Shown here: positions 44,493 to 52,909 of the stretch, piece after piece
How the letters are laid out: each line of letters opens with the position of its first letter
How positions within the stretch are numbered: the first letter of the stretch is position 1
Source of the DNA: Gammaproteobacteria bacterium
GTDB taxonomy: Bacteria; Pseudomonadota; Gammaproteobacteria; JACKNK01
DNA: 64,000 nt
Reading direction: 5' to 3'
Assembly: GCA_024234955.1 (NCBI GenBank)
Contig: JACKNK010000001.1
Coordinates: 496,001 to 560,000, forward strand
Made by a program: the position numbers and the translations under genes
The notes under the pieces: generated by a model
Told to the model about the DNA's origin: nothing
Database searches by the model: none
Seen by the model: the letters and a program-made list of their open reading frames with translations, nothing else

Positions 44493-45128
44493 TCAACCGA
44501 CCTGAGACAGCTTGAGGAGACGTTCCAGATCCTTACGCAAACCGGTCGGATCGAAATCCACCGGGTAGCGCATCATCAGGTTGCCGAGCGGATCGATCAA
44601 ATAAGTCCGTTCGAATACAGGCCCTTCCATCGCATCCACTTCGAAATTACCGATGGTTTTGCGCCTGTCCTTCATGATCGGAGCCATGGTGATCAGATCG
44701 GCCTCCGGGCGCAGCCATTCAGCGAGCGTCGCGAACCCGGACTGACCGGACATCATCAACGCAACCTGAATACGATCGATATGGCGATTCTGCCCCAAAC
44801 GAATCTTCGCGAGGGTAATCACACGCTGTCTACAAGACTCGTCGCACGCGGTGTCGGTCAGATACAGCAACGTCCACTTTCCATACATCCAGTCTTCCGG
44901 CACCGCCTTGCCGAAACGGTCATCCAAAATCGGTGTCTGCAAGGGCCGGGCGGGATGAATCAATTCCCCGTAATTGACCGTGCCGACCGGCTTCCACCCA
45001 CTGTAAAAAAGGGACCAGGATAGCGCCACCGGGATCACAAACAGGGCAATGATCGCAATCATGCCGATACGGTGAGCCGTCAGACCACGGGGCGGGTCGC
45101 CAACAGGATTACGTTGTGGCTCAGTCAT
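44493..45128 (-). CDS. SCO1/thioredoxin-fold-like oxidase assembly protein
   Basis: A 211-residue membrane-anchored protein (IGMIAIIALFVIPVALSWSLF) with a thioredoxin-fold domain. It carries a CxxxC (TDTACDESCRQRV) at the position of the SCO copper site, but I find no histidine before YLIDPLGN, where SCO proteins have their third copper ligand. Placement between SURF1 and ctaA supports a role in cytochrome oxidase assembly, perhaps thiol reduction of the CuA site rather than copper delivery. It overlaps the SURF1 stop by 8 bases. Confidence 0.78.
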   Translation of the reverse strand: MTEPQRNPVGDPPRGLTAHRIGMIAIIALFVIPVALSWSLFYSGWKPVGTVNYGELIHPARPLQTPILDDRFGKAVPEDWMYGKWTLLYLTDTACDESCRQRVITLAKIRLGQNRHIDRIQVALMMSGQSGFATLAEWLRPEADLITMAPIMKDRRKTIGNFEVDAMEGPVFERTYLIDPLGNLMMRYPVDFDPTGLRKDLERLLKLSQVG

Positions 45129-45894
45129 GATCTTCTCCAGTAGGTTTGGTGCTTGCGCCCCGGTCCGATTCCCGCCGGGTGTTGACCATCACGAAGATCA
45201 CCAACACCGCGAATGCGAGTGCAAACCACTGGAACGCATAAGCGCGATGTTTGACCGGTGGAATGTCGTAATGGGCCTGCCAAACCCGGGTGTATCCGAA
45301 CGAGGCGGACGGATCGACCAGTGCCTCCACTTCCAGCAGCGGCACTCCGAGCCAATCCGACAACACCTTTCGATCCAGAACCGGCATCACCAGACGCTTG
45401 CCGTCGCGCACATCGAGGGCGGTACCGAGGGCAAGTACCGGATCGCTGATCGGCTTGAGACGGGCGAGAAAGTGCTGTTCACCGGTCGGTAGCGAAACCG
45501 TTGGCAAGGTTTCCCGACCGCCGATGAGCGGCAGCCAGCCAAGATTAACGAGCAAACCTGGCTCATGCCCGTCGGCGTGAAACACCGCCAGCGCGTGATA
45601 ACCGAGTTGTCCGGCGTGGGAACGATTATCGAGATAGATCACTTCCGGACGGTCAAAACGACCAACAATATCCACGGTGGCAAATCTCAACGCATCGAAT
45701 TGCGCTGGGCGAACAGCCGAAAACACCGGGGTCACTTCCCCTCCCCTGCGGGAAAAGTCCGCCAGCATCGCTTCCTTCTCAGCCGCCCGATGCCATTGCC
45801 ACGAACCAAGCTGAAGCAAGAGCACCAGGGTCACAAAGGCCAACAGCGCCGGCCACAGTGACGGAAACCGGAATCGATATGAACCAAAACGCAT
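45121..45894 (-). CDS. SURF1 family cytochrome oxidase assembly protein
   Basis: A 257-residue protein with membrane segments at both ends, SURF1 topology. Family motifs are LLQLGSWQWHRAAEKEAML, YLDNRSHAGQLGYHAL, LLVNLGWLPL and the C-terminal HRAYAFQWFALAFAVLVIF. SURF1 helps insert heme A into subunit I. An in-frame codon at 45906 is an alternative start. It opens a minus-strand group SURF1-SCO-like-ctaA-ctaB. Confidence 0.92.
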   Translation of the reverse strand: MRFGSYRFRFPSLWPALLAFVTLVLLLQLGSWQWHRAAEKEAMLADFSRRGGEVTPVFSAVRPAQFDALRFATVDIVGRFDRPEVIYLDNRSHAGQLGYHALAVFHADGHEPGLLVNLGWLPLIGGRETLPTVSLPTGEQHFLARLKPISDPVLALGTALDVRDGKRLVMPVLDRKVLSDWLGVPLLEVEALVDPSASFGYTRVWQAHYDIPPVKHRAYAFQWFALAFAVLVIFVMVNTRRESDRGASTKPTGEDHD

Positions 45895-45947
45895 GATGAA
45901 CCCCATCTCAATACCAGTAATGGGGCAGTACGCACGGGCGACGCCCG

Positions 45948-45953
45948 TATAAT
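45948..45953 (+). promoter_or_regulatory. -10 element of the DUF2909 gene
   Basis: A perfect TATAAT, 18 bases before the plus-strand ATG at 45972. No good -35 was seen. Confidence 0.4.
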
Positions 45954-45971
45954 TGCGTTTTTGAATCGGGA

Positions 45972-46199
45972 ATGAAGCGAATGTGGGTCAAGATTCTTAT
46001 AGTGCTGGTGCTGTTAATGATTCTCGCCAGCTTGGCCAGCGGGATGATCTACATGTTGCGTGATCGGGGAAACTCGGAGCGCGCCGTCAAAGCGTTGACC
46101 GTTCGAATCGGCCTTTCGGTGACCTTGTTCGTGTTGCTGATGATCGCTTTCGCAACGGGCATGATTCAGCCTCATGGTCTGTTCCCGCCGCAACCCTGA
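45972..46199 (+). CDS. Twin-transmembrane protein, DUF2909 family
   Basis: A 75-residue protein with two membrane helices (WVKILIVLVLLMILASLASG and LSVTLFVLLMIAFATGMI) joined by a basic loop YMLRDRGNSERAVKALTVRI, and ending QPHGLFPPQP; this is DUF2909. The family sits in cytochrome c oxidase clusters of proteobacteria and is probably an assembly or accessory factor. Here it is on the plus strand, against the direction of the flanking oxidase genes. An in-frame ATG at 45981 is an alternative start. Confidence 0.82.
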   Translation: MKRMWVKILIVLVLLMILASLASGMIYMLRDRGNSERAVKALTVRIGLSVTLFVLLMIAFATGMIQPHGLFPPQP

Positions 46200-46245
46200 G
46201 CGAACGCGGTTTTCAGCTCGCCAGGACAAAGCATCCGGACAAAAC

Positions 46246-46275
46246 AAAGGGCGTCGCAAATGCGACGCCCTTTTT
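46246..46275. terminator. Bidirectional terminator
   Basis: AAAGGGCGTCGCA (46246-46258) and TGCGACGCCCTTT (46261-46273), followed by more Ts; a 13-bp stem with a 2-base loop between the convergent DUF2909 gene and ctaE. Confidence 0.88.
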
Positions 46276-46293
46276 GGTTTCCGATGTCCGGAA

Positions 46294-47163
46294 TTACAGC
46301 CAGTACACGAAGATGAACAGGCCGAGCCAGACAACGTCAACGAAGTGCCAATACCAGGCCACCGCTTCGAAACCGAAGTGATGCTCGGCCGTGAAGTGAC
46401 CCTTCATCGACCGGAACATGATCACGGTCAACATGATGGCGCCCATGGTGACGTGGAAGCCGTGGAAGCCGGTCAACATGAAGAAAGTCGAACCATAGAT
46501 GCCGGAACCCAGCGTCAGGTTCATCTCGTGATAAGCATGGCTATATTCCATCGCCTGCAAGCCCACGAAGGTGAAGCCCAGAACGACCGTGGCCAGCAAA
46601 CCCAGAACGAGCTGAGAGCGATTGCCTTTCTTGAGCGCCCAATGCGCCCAGGTGACGGTCACACCGGAGCTCAACAGGATCAGGGTGTTCAGCGCCGGAA
46701 GCCCCCAGGCGCCCATGACTTCATATTCACCGCCAACATTGGCCGGACCGTTGGTGGGCCAAGCGGCTTCCCAGCTGTTCCAGAGTTCCAGATTGGTCAT
46801 CATGTTGTTGCCGCCGCCGCCGATCCAGGGAATCGAGAACTCACGGGCATAGAACAGCGCACCGAAGAACGCGGCGAAGAACATGACTTCAGAGAAGATG
46901 AACCAGCTCATGCCCCAGCGGAAGGAACGGTCGACCTGCTCGTTGTAATACCCGCCTTCGCTCTCACGAATCACGGTGCCGAACCAGCCGAACATCATGA
47001 ACAGGACGATGAGCACACCGGCAATCATCAGCTTGCCGCCCATGGTGGAGCCATTGAGCATGGTGGCGAAACCGCCCAGCAGGGTGGTCAGGCCGATGGA
47101 GCCCACGATCGGCCAGTGACTGCCGTGGGGTACGTAATAATCGTCATGCGTTGCAGCGGACAT
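46294..47163 (-). CDS. ctaE: Cytochrome c oxidase subunit III
   Basis: A 289-residue membrane subunit with seven helices. It begins DYYVPHGSHWPIVGSIGL and has RWGMSWFIFSEVMFFAAFFG, THWALKKGNR-type stretch and the C-terminal GFHGFHVTMGAIMLTVI and VAWYWHFVDVVWLGLFI. It stabilises subunit I of the aa3 oxidase. It is about 100 bp after the ctaG gene. Confidence 0.95.
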   Translation of the reverse strand: MSAATHDDYYVPHGSHWPIVGSIGLTTLLGGFATMLNGSTMGGKLMIAGVLIVLFMMFGWFGTVIRESEGGYYNEQVDRSFRWGMSWFIFSEVMFFAAFFGALFYAREFSIPWIGGGGNNMMTNLELWNSWEAAWPTNGPANVGGEYEVMGAWGLPALNTLILLSSGVTVTWAHWALKKGNRSQLVLGLLATVVLGFTFVGLQAMEYSHAYHEMNLTLGSGIYGSTFFMLTGFHGFHVTMGAIMLTVIMFRSMKGHFTAEHHFGFEAVAWYWHFVDVVWLGLFIFVYWL

Positions 47164-47269
47164 GATTTCTCCTCTCTAACCTTTTGGTTTCCTCGCCATC
47201 CCGATGAAGGGTAATGGGTCGGGTTGTCGTTTGGTTACGTCTGATTGTGTTTTGGGGTCAACGAACCGA

Positions 47270-47818
47270 TCAGGGATGGCTCGCCAACTTGGCTAAATCG
47301 AAAAATGTGTAAGACAGGCTGACAACGTGAACATCGTCCGGCAGCGCAGGGTCAATAAAGAACGTGACGGGCATGTCACGAACCTCACCCGCTTTGAGTG
47401 TCTGCTGCGTAAAGCAGAAACACTCCGTCTTTTTCAGGTATTCGGCAGCCTGACCGGGCGCAACGCTGGGCACGGCCTGCCCGTTGACGTCCTGATCCAT
47501 GCGGTTGCGGACCCGATAGTTGACGGTTTTCAGCTCACCGGGATGAACCGTGACCTTGTGTACTTCCGGAGCGAATTCCCACTGCATGTACTCGTTTAGC
47601 GTGGCGTCAAACTCCACCGTCACGGTGCGACTGGTATCGACGATTACCGGCGCGGTCGCGACCTCATCGGAAGTTTTGCCATTGAGGCCGGTAATGTCGC
47701 AGAACACGTCGTAGATCGGCACCATCACGTAACCGAATCCGAACATCGCGACCACCACCAGGCCCAGGCGGGCAACCAAGCGGGCAGTCGAGAGTTTGGG
47801 TTCGGTATTCACGCTCAT
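47270..47818 (-). CDS. ctaG: Cox11/CtaG copper chaperone
   Basis: A 182-residue single-pass membrane protein delivering copper to the CuB site of subunit I. The segment LGLVVVAMFGFGYVMVPIYD is followed by VFCDITGLNGKT and the copper motif TECFCFTQQTL. Its ATG overlaps the stop of the 45-residue gene before it. Confidence 0.94.
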   Translation of the reverse strand: MSVNTEPKLSTARLVARLGLVVVAMFGFGYVMVPIYDVFCDITGLNGKTSDEVATAPVIVDTSRTVTVEFDATLNEYMQWEFAPEVHKVTVHPGELKTVNYRVRNRMDQDVNGQAVPSVAPGQAAEYLKKTECFCFTQQTLKAGEVRDMPVTFFIDPALPDDVHVVSLSYTFFDLAKLASHP

Positions 47819-47952
47819 GGAGTCGGATTGCTGTAAACGAAAACGCTCATCAGGATGAAGCCGATATAAAACGCAATGGCCAGCACCCCAAGGCCAATGG
47901 CCATTCGCCGGGTACGCTGCTTACGTACGGAATCTTCCTGAACTGGATTCAT
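47815..47952 (-). CDS. Small single-pass oxidase-cluster protein (45 aa)
   Basis: A 45-residue gene: a charged N-terminus MNPVQEDSVRKQRTRR, one membrane helix (MAIGLGVLAIAFYIGFILM) and a short tail ending SNPTP. Its stop overlaps the ctaG start by 4 bases (ATGA). Such tiny proteins between ctaD and ctaG are annotated as cytochrome oxidase small assembly proteins in other proteobacteria; the role here is inferred from position and topology. Confidence 0.75.
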   Translation of the reverse strand: MNPVQEDSVRKQRTRRMAIGLGVLAIAFYIGFILMSVFVYSNPTP

Positions 47953-48028
47953 GGTCATCATTGTCTTTGCTTTTCGTAATCACCCTGCCCCCGCGCCAAT
48001 CTGGGCGTGGGACAGGGTGAACGATGTC

Positions 48029-49612
48029 TTACTTAACTTCCGGGGCTTCGGTGAAGCTGTGGTACGGAGGCGGAGACGGAAGCGTCCACTCCAGACCCTT
48101 GGCACCATCCCACACTTGGTCGCTTGCCTTCTTACCGCCACGGATCGTGGAGATAACGATGTAGGCAAACATCAGCTGTGACAGACCGAAAGCAAAACCA
48201 CCGATCGAGGAGATCATGTTGAACTCCGCGAACTGCACCGAGTAGTCCGGGATACGGCGCGGCATGCCGGCCAGACCCAGGAAGTGCTGCGGGAAGAACA
48301 GGATGTTCACGGTGATCGTAGACAGCCAGAAGTGCCACTTGCCCAAGGTCTCGTTGTACATGTGGCCGGTCCACTTCGGCAGCCAGTAGTACGTACCGGC
48401 CATGATCGCGTAGATCGCACCGGTAACGAGCACGTAGTGGAAGTGAGCCACGACGAAGTAGGTGTCGTGGTACTGGAAGTCGGACGGGGCGATGGCGAGC
48501 ATCAGACCGGAGAAGCCACCGATCGTGAACAGCACCACGAAGCCCAGCGCGAACAACATCGGGGTCTCGAAGGTCATCGAGCCCTTCCACATCGTGGACA
48601 CCCAGTTGAACACCTTCACGCCGGTCGGCACCGCGATCAGCATGGTGGCGTACATGAAGAACAACTCACCGGCGACCGGCATGCCGACCGTGAACATGTG
48701 GTGCGCCCAGACGATGAAGCTCAGGAACGCGATCGAAGCGGTCGCGTAGACCATGGAGCTGTAACCGAACAACTGCTTGCGCGCGAAGGTCGGGATGATC
48801 TGGGAGACGATGCCGAAGGCCGGCAGGATCAGGATATAGACCTCGGGGTGACCGAAGAACCAGAAGATGTGCTGGTACATGACCGGGTCACCGCCGCCAG
48901 CGGCGGTGAAGAACGAGGTATGGAAGTACTTGTCGGTGAGCAGCATGGTGACCGCACCGGCCAGAACCGGCATGACCGCGATAAGCAGGTAGGCGGTAAT
49001 CAGCCAGGTCCACACGAACAGCGGCATCTTCATCAGGGTCATGCCCGGGGCGCGCATGTTCAGAATGGTCGCGATGACGTTGATCGCGCCCATCACGGAC
49101 GAGATACCCATCATGTGGATGGCGAAGATCATGAACGGGAACGCATCACCGGTCTGCAGGACCAGCGGTGGGTAGATGGTCCAGCCGGCAGCCGGTGCAC
49201 CACCGTCCATGAACAAGGTGCCGATCAGCATCGAGAACGCGAACGGCAGGATCCAGAACGACCAGTTATTCATGCGCGGCAGTGCCATATCCGGCGCACC
49301 GATCATCATCGGCAGCAACCAGTTGGCCAGACCGACGAACGCCGGCATCACCGCGCCGAAAATCATGATCAGGGCGTGGTTGGTCGTCATCTGGTTGAAG
49401 AAATACGGATCAACGATCTGCATGCCCGGGGCAAACAGTTCGGCACGGATGACCATGGCCATCGCACCGCCGACGAAGAACATCAGCAGGGAGAACAACA
49501 GGTACAGGGTACCGATGTCCTTATGGTTGGTGGTCGTCACCCAACGCATCAGACCTTTGGCCGGGCCGTGGTCGTGATGGTCGTGGGCGTCGTGAGTCGT
49601 CGCTTCAGACAT
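48029..49612 (-). CDS. ctaD: Cytochrome c oxidase subunit I (aa3 type)
   Basis: A 527-residue catalytic subunit with 12 helices. Hemes and CuB are bound by TNHALIMIFGAVMP, FWFFGHPEVYILILPAFG, VWAHHMFTVGMP and HDTYFVVAHFHYVLVTG. The K- and D-channel regions look conventional for a heme-copper oxidase of type A. The His-rich N-terminus HDAHDHHDHG is a minor oddity. Confidence 0.96.
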   Translation of the reverse strand: MSEATTHDAHDHHDHGPAKGLMRWVTTTNHKDIGTLYLLFSLLMFFVGGAMAMVIRAELFAPGMQIVDPYFFNQMTTNHALIMIFGAVMPAFVGLANWLLPMMIGAPDMALPRMNNWSFWILPFAFSMLIGTLFMDGGAPAAGWTIYPPLVLQTGDAFPFMIFAIHMMGISSVMGAINVIATILNMRAPGMTLMKMPLFVWTWLITAYLLIAVMPVLAGAVTMLLTDKYFHTSFFTAAGGGDPVMYQHIFWFFGHPEVYILILPAFGIVSQIIPTFARKQLFGYSSMVYATASIAFLSFIVWAHHMFTVGMPVAGELFFMYATMLIAVPTGVKVFNWVSTMWKGSMTFETPMLFALGFVVLFTIGGFSGLMLAIAPSDFQYHDTYFVVAHFHYVLVTGAIYAIMAGTYYWLPKWTGHMYNETLGKWHFWLSTITVNILFFPQHFLGLAGMPRRIPDYSVQFAEFNMISSIGGFAFGLSQLMFAYIVISTIRGGKKASDQVWDGAKGLEWTLPSPPPYHSFTEAPEVK

Positions 49613-49639
49613 TCGTGTGTACTCCTGGAAGATACAAAC

Positions 49640-50491
49640 TTAGTTAACGGCAGCGACGACGGTCGCAACCGGAGATTTGGAATTGCCGGCCTGCGCCTTC
49701 TGCGCGGCGACCCAGGCGTCGTAATCCGCCTGCGCCTTGAACTCGACAACGATCGGCATGAAGCCATGATCCTTGCCACACAGTTCCGCACACTGGCCGC
49801 GATAGACACCCGGCTCTTCGACGCGGGTCCAGGCCTCATTGATGAAGCCGGGGATTGCGTCCTTCTTCCAACCCAGATCGCGCACCCACCAGGAGTGAAT
49901 GACGTCGTTGGAGGTGATCAGGAAACGAACTTTCTTGCCCACGGGGAGAACCAGCCGGTTATCGACGTTGAGCAGATAGTCCTCGACGGACGCGGGATCA
50001 ACGCTGGAACCCAGCTGACGAGCTTCGTTGCTCTTGGCATCCAGACTGGAGAAGAACGCAATCTGCTCTTCTGGGTAGGCGTAATGCCACTTCCACTGAT
50101 AGCCGGTGATCTTGACGGTCATATCCGGATCGGAGGCATCTTCCAGATTGATCAGCGCCTTGGTGGCAGGAATCGCCATACTGATCAGGATCGCGAAAGG
50201 AATCACGGTCCAGATGATCTCGACCGTGGTGCTCTCATGGAAGTTTGCGGCTTCGGCACCAACCGACTTACGGTGCTTCCAGATCGAATAGAACATCGCG
50301 CCAAAAACAACCACCGCGATCGCGCAGCAGATGTAGAAGATCAGCATATGGAGGTGATAGACCTCACCGCTAACATTGGTCACGCCCGGGGTCATGTTCA
50401 GGCCATATTCGGCGGCGGCGCTGCCGGCCCCCAAAAGCATTGCGCCACCAAGCAGGGCGCGCTGCAGCCATACTGATTTCTTATGACTCAT
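49640..50491 (-). CDS. ctaC: Cytochrome c oxidase subunit II
   Basis: A 283-residue subunit with an N-terminal signal/anchor (LQRALLGGAMLLGAGSAAAE), two membrane helices and a cupredoxin domain binding CuA: DVIHSWWVRDLGWK and CAELCGKDHGFMPI provide the ligands. No C-terminal cytochrome c domain. The ATG at 50491 is chosen over a TTG at 50500. First gene of the ctaCD-small protein-ctaG-ctaE group. Confidence 0.94.
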   Translation of the reverse strand: MSHKKSVWLQRALLGGAMLLGAGSAAAEYGLNMTPGVTNVSGEVYHLHMLIFYICCAIAVVVFGAMFYSIWKHRKSVGAEAANFHESTTVEIIWTVIPFAILISMAIPATKALINLEDASDPDMTVKITGYQWKWHYAYPEEQIAFFSSLDAKSNEARQLGSSVDPASVEDYLLNVDNRLVLPVGKKVRFLITSNDVIHSWWVRDLGWKKDAIPGFINEAWTRVEEPGVYRGQCAELCGKDHGFMPIVVEFKAQADYDAWVAAQKAQAGNSKSPVATVVAAVN

Positions 50492-50532
50492 TCCTCTCAA
50501 TCTCCCCTCGTTAGGACTTTGTGTAACGTGAG

Positions 50533-51084
50533 CTAGTTGTTGTCATCCACCCAACGGTGACCGCAGTCGTCATCGCCAGGCATCGATTTCATATCGCGCC
50601 AGCCGAGCATGTTACCCAGCGCTGTCGCGCAGCTGCGTCTTTCTGCAACATGCAGAAAGTCGCCAATTTCAATCTCCCGCCCATGTGCCCCTAGCACTAG
50701 GCGACACGGATACCAGGGATGCTCTGCCCGCCGATAGGCAACCCGCACCCAGGCCCGTGGGAATGTGGTGGTTTCGCGAGGCTGGGATCCCGGGCGGTCA
50801 ACGCCTCTGGCAATCTCGACTTCGTCATGTCGAATTGAAATCACTTCCACCTGATGTCGGCGCAGCACCGTGAGGTAAAGCCCGATCGTCAAGAGTCCGA
50901 TTTCCAACCCGGCGAATGGTAAAACCAACCACAAACCGATGACCGCAAAGCCGATTCCGATCGAGAACGAGATAGCCGCGACGGAGCCGACAAATAAGAG
51001 ATTGCCTCGCCATGACAATGACCGATCCGGCCGGAGGATGAATCGATAGTCGTCTTGGCCCGGTCCGGGGAGCGTGGTCACCAT
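50533..51084 (-). CDS. DUF2244 membrane protein
   Basis: A 183-residue protein with two adjacent membrane helices (LLFVGSVAAISFSIGIGFAV and LWLVLPFAGLEIGLLTIGLY) and a C-terminal cytoplasmic domain: VEVISIRHDEVEIARG, PRAWVRVAYRR and IEIGDFLHVAERR. This is DUF2244, commonly found upstream of cytochrome oxidase subunit II; function unknown. It precedes ctaC by about 40 bases and probably belongs to that operon. Confidence 0.85.
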   Translation of the reverse strand: MVTTLPGPGQDDYRFILRPDRSLSWRGNLLFVGSVAAISFSIGIGFAVIGLWLVLPFAGLEIGLLTIGLYLTVLRRHQVEVISIRHDEVEIARGVDRPGSQPRETTTFPRAWVRVAYRRAEHPWYPCRLVLGAHGREIEIGDFLHVAERRSCATALGNMLGWRDMKSMPGDDDCGHRWVDDNN

Positions 51085-51288
51085 TGGGTGACCTCCGCAG
51101 GCTTGAAACCCGCCATCAATGCGCCTCGGACCGCATTCGTTTTGACCCAGGTCAATGCGGCAAATCCCATATTTCGGTCGGGCGGCATCCTAAACGAAGC
51201 CCGTCAGAACTGACAAGCACATTGGTTCATTACCGGAAAATAAAGTTCTACTTTGCTATTTTTCTAATATTTGCAGACAGTTATCGAC

Positions 51289-51327
51289 TGTCATATATGA
51301 CATAACCGTTTTGAACTTTCCGGTTAT
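51289..51327. promoter_or_regulatory. Adjacent palindromes in the DUF2244/DUF2970 divergent region
   Basis: TGTCATATATGACA (51289-51302) is a perfect 14-bp palindrome and is followed at once by ATAACCG-N12-CGGTTAT (51302-51327). They lie in an AT-rich 310-bp gap that should hold promoters for the oxidase operon on the left and DUF2970/glcF on the right. Confidence 0.5.
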
Positions 51328-51396
51328 CTGGAATATGCCTGCGGCGTATCATTGATGGCCTCAGTCGCCACCGCCCTAACCGGAACCATTGATCGC

Positions 51397-51615
51397 ATGA
51401 ACCAGCCTACCGAACCGAGCACGCCCACCTTCATGCAGACCTTCAAGAGCAGTCTTGCTGCCATGTTCGGCGTGCAGAGCAGTGAAGCGCACAAACGCGA
51501 CTTCACACGCGGTAAACCGAGCCATTTCATCTTCATGGGGATCATCCTCACCACCCTTTTCGTACTCACAGTCTGGGGCGTGGTGAAACTGGTTCTGTCT
51601 GTCGCCGGGGTCTGA
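51397..51615 (+). CDS. DUF2970 small membrane protein
   Basis: A protein of about 72 residues: TFMQTFKSSLAAMFGVQSSE, a basic stretch RDFTRGKPSHFIFMG and a C-terminal membrane helix (IILTTLFVLTVWGVVKLVL). This is the DUF2970 pattern; such genes cluster with cytochrome oxidase operons. The start could also be an ATG at 51355; neither has a clear ribosome site. It is divergent from the DUF2244 gene. Confidence 0.8.
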   Translation: MNQPTEPSTPTFMQTFKSSLAAMFGVQSSEAHKRDFTRGKPSHFIFMGIILTTLFVLTVWGVVKLVLSVAGV

Positions 51616-51682
51616 TCCCCTACCCATCCCTGTACCGCCCCTGGTTGGTTCAACACACTGCAAGACGCCTGACTGCACCGCC

Positions 51683-52906
51683 ATGCAAACGTCGATCGAC
51701 CCGAATCTGTTGCAGACCGCAGCTGGCAAGGAGGCGGAGGCCATTCTTCGCAGTTGTGTGCATTGCGGCTTCTGCACTGCCACCTGCCCCACCTACCAAC
51801 TGCTTGGCGACGAATTGGATGGGCCGCGCGGTCGCATTTATCAGATCAAGCAGATCCTGGAAGGTGCAGAACCGGCGTTGACCACCCAAGCCCACCTGGA
51901 TCGCTGTCTGGCCTGTCGGTCCTGCGAGACCACCTGCCCATCCGGTGTGCGGTATCACCGTCTCCTCGAAATCGGCAAAGCCGAGCTCGAACGTCGCCAA
52001 CCCAGATCGCTGGCCGAACGCATCAAGCGTCGCGTCATGTTGAGCGTGATCCCCTATCCGACCCGATTCACCCCGCTACTGCGTCTCGGCCAGATGGCGC
52101 GACCGCTCATGCCACCCGCGCTCAAGCGTCGTATTCCCGCCTGGAAAACCCCGGGACGGGTGCCTACCCGCCCTCACAACCGCACGATGTTGGTCCTGAA
52201 CGGGTGCGCGCAAAGTGGGATTGCCCCCAACATCAACGCCGCCGCGACCCGGGTGTTGGATCGTCTCGGAATCCGTTTGCAAGGTGCGCCGGAAGCCGGA
52301 TGCTGCGGCGCCATGCACCATCACATGAACGATGAAGCAACCGGTCTGGGCATGGCGCGCCGTAATATCGACGCTTGGTGGCCGATGATCGAAGCCGGTG
52401 CCGAAGCGATCGTGATGACCGCCAGTGGGTGCGGCACCCAAGTCAAGGAATACGGGGAACTGCTCGCCGACGATCCGGATTACGCGGACAAGGCAATAAA
52501 AGTGTCGAGTCTCACCCGTGATCTCTCCGAGATTTTGTCAGAGGAAGACCTGGGCGGTTTGAGATTGAACGGCAGCCACCAACCCAGCGTCGCCTTCCAC
52601 ACCCCGTGCAGTCTGCACCACGGCCAGCAACTCAATGGTCGCGTGGAAGGCATTCTCGGTCAGCTCGGGTTCACGTTGACATTGGTGCGCGACGCACACC
52701 TGTGCTGTGGCTCCGCCGGCGCGTATTCGATGTTGCAACCGGAGATTGCCGGACAACTGCGTAAACGCAAACTCACCGCCCTGCTCGGCGGCAAACCGAC
52801 GAGAATCGCCACCGCCAACATCGGCTGCCTGACCCACCTCGCCAGCGGCACCGATGTGGAAGTCCTGCACTGGATCGAACTACTCGATTCCACCGAGTCC
52901 GCCTGA
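51683..52906 (+). CDS. glcF: Glycolate oxidase iron-sulfur subunit
   Basis: A 407-residue GlcF. Two ferredoxin motifs (CVHCGFCTATCPTYQLLGDE and CLACRSCETTCPSGV) precede two CCG domains (NGCAQSGIAPN...GCCGAMHHHM and FHTPCSLHHGQ...CCGSAGAYSML). It transfers electrons from glycolate oxidised by GlcD/GlcE; those subunits are not in the window. Glycolate oxidation is expected in a Rubisco-using aerobe. Confidence 0.92.
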   Translation: MQTSIDPNLLQTAAGKEAEAILRSCVHCGFCTATCPTYQLLGDELDGPRGRIYQIKQILEGAEPALTTQAHLDRCLACRSCETTCPSGVRYHRLLEIGKAELERRQPRSLAERIKRRVMLSVIPYPTRFTPLLRLGQMARPLMPPALKRRIPAWKTPGRVPTRPHNRTMLVLNGCAQSGIAPNINAAATRVLDRLGIRLQGAPEAGCCGAMHHHMNDEATGLGMARRNIDAWWPMIEAGAEAIVMTASGCGTQVKEYGELLADDPDYADKAIKVSSLTRDLSEILSEEDLGGLRLNGSHQPSVAFHTPCSLHHGQQLNGRVEGILGQLGFTLTLVRDAHLCCGSAGAYSMLQPEIAGQLRKRKLTALLGGKPTRIATANIGCLTHLASGTDVEVLHWIELLDSTESA

Positions 52907-52909
52907 CCC

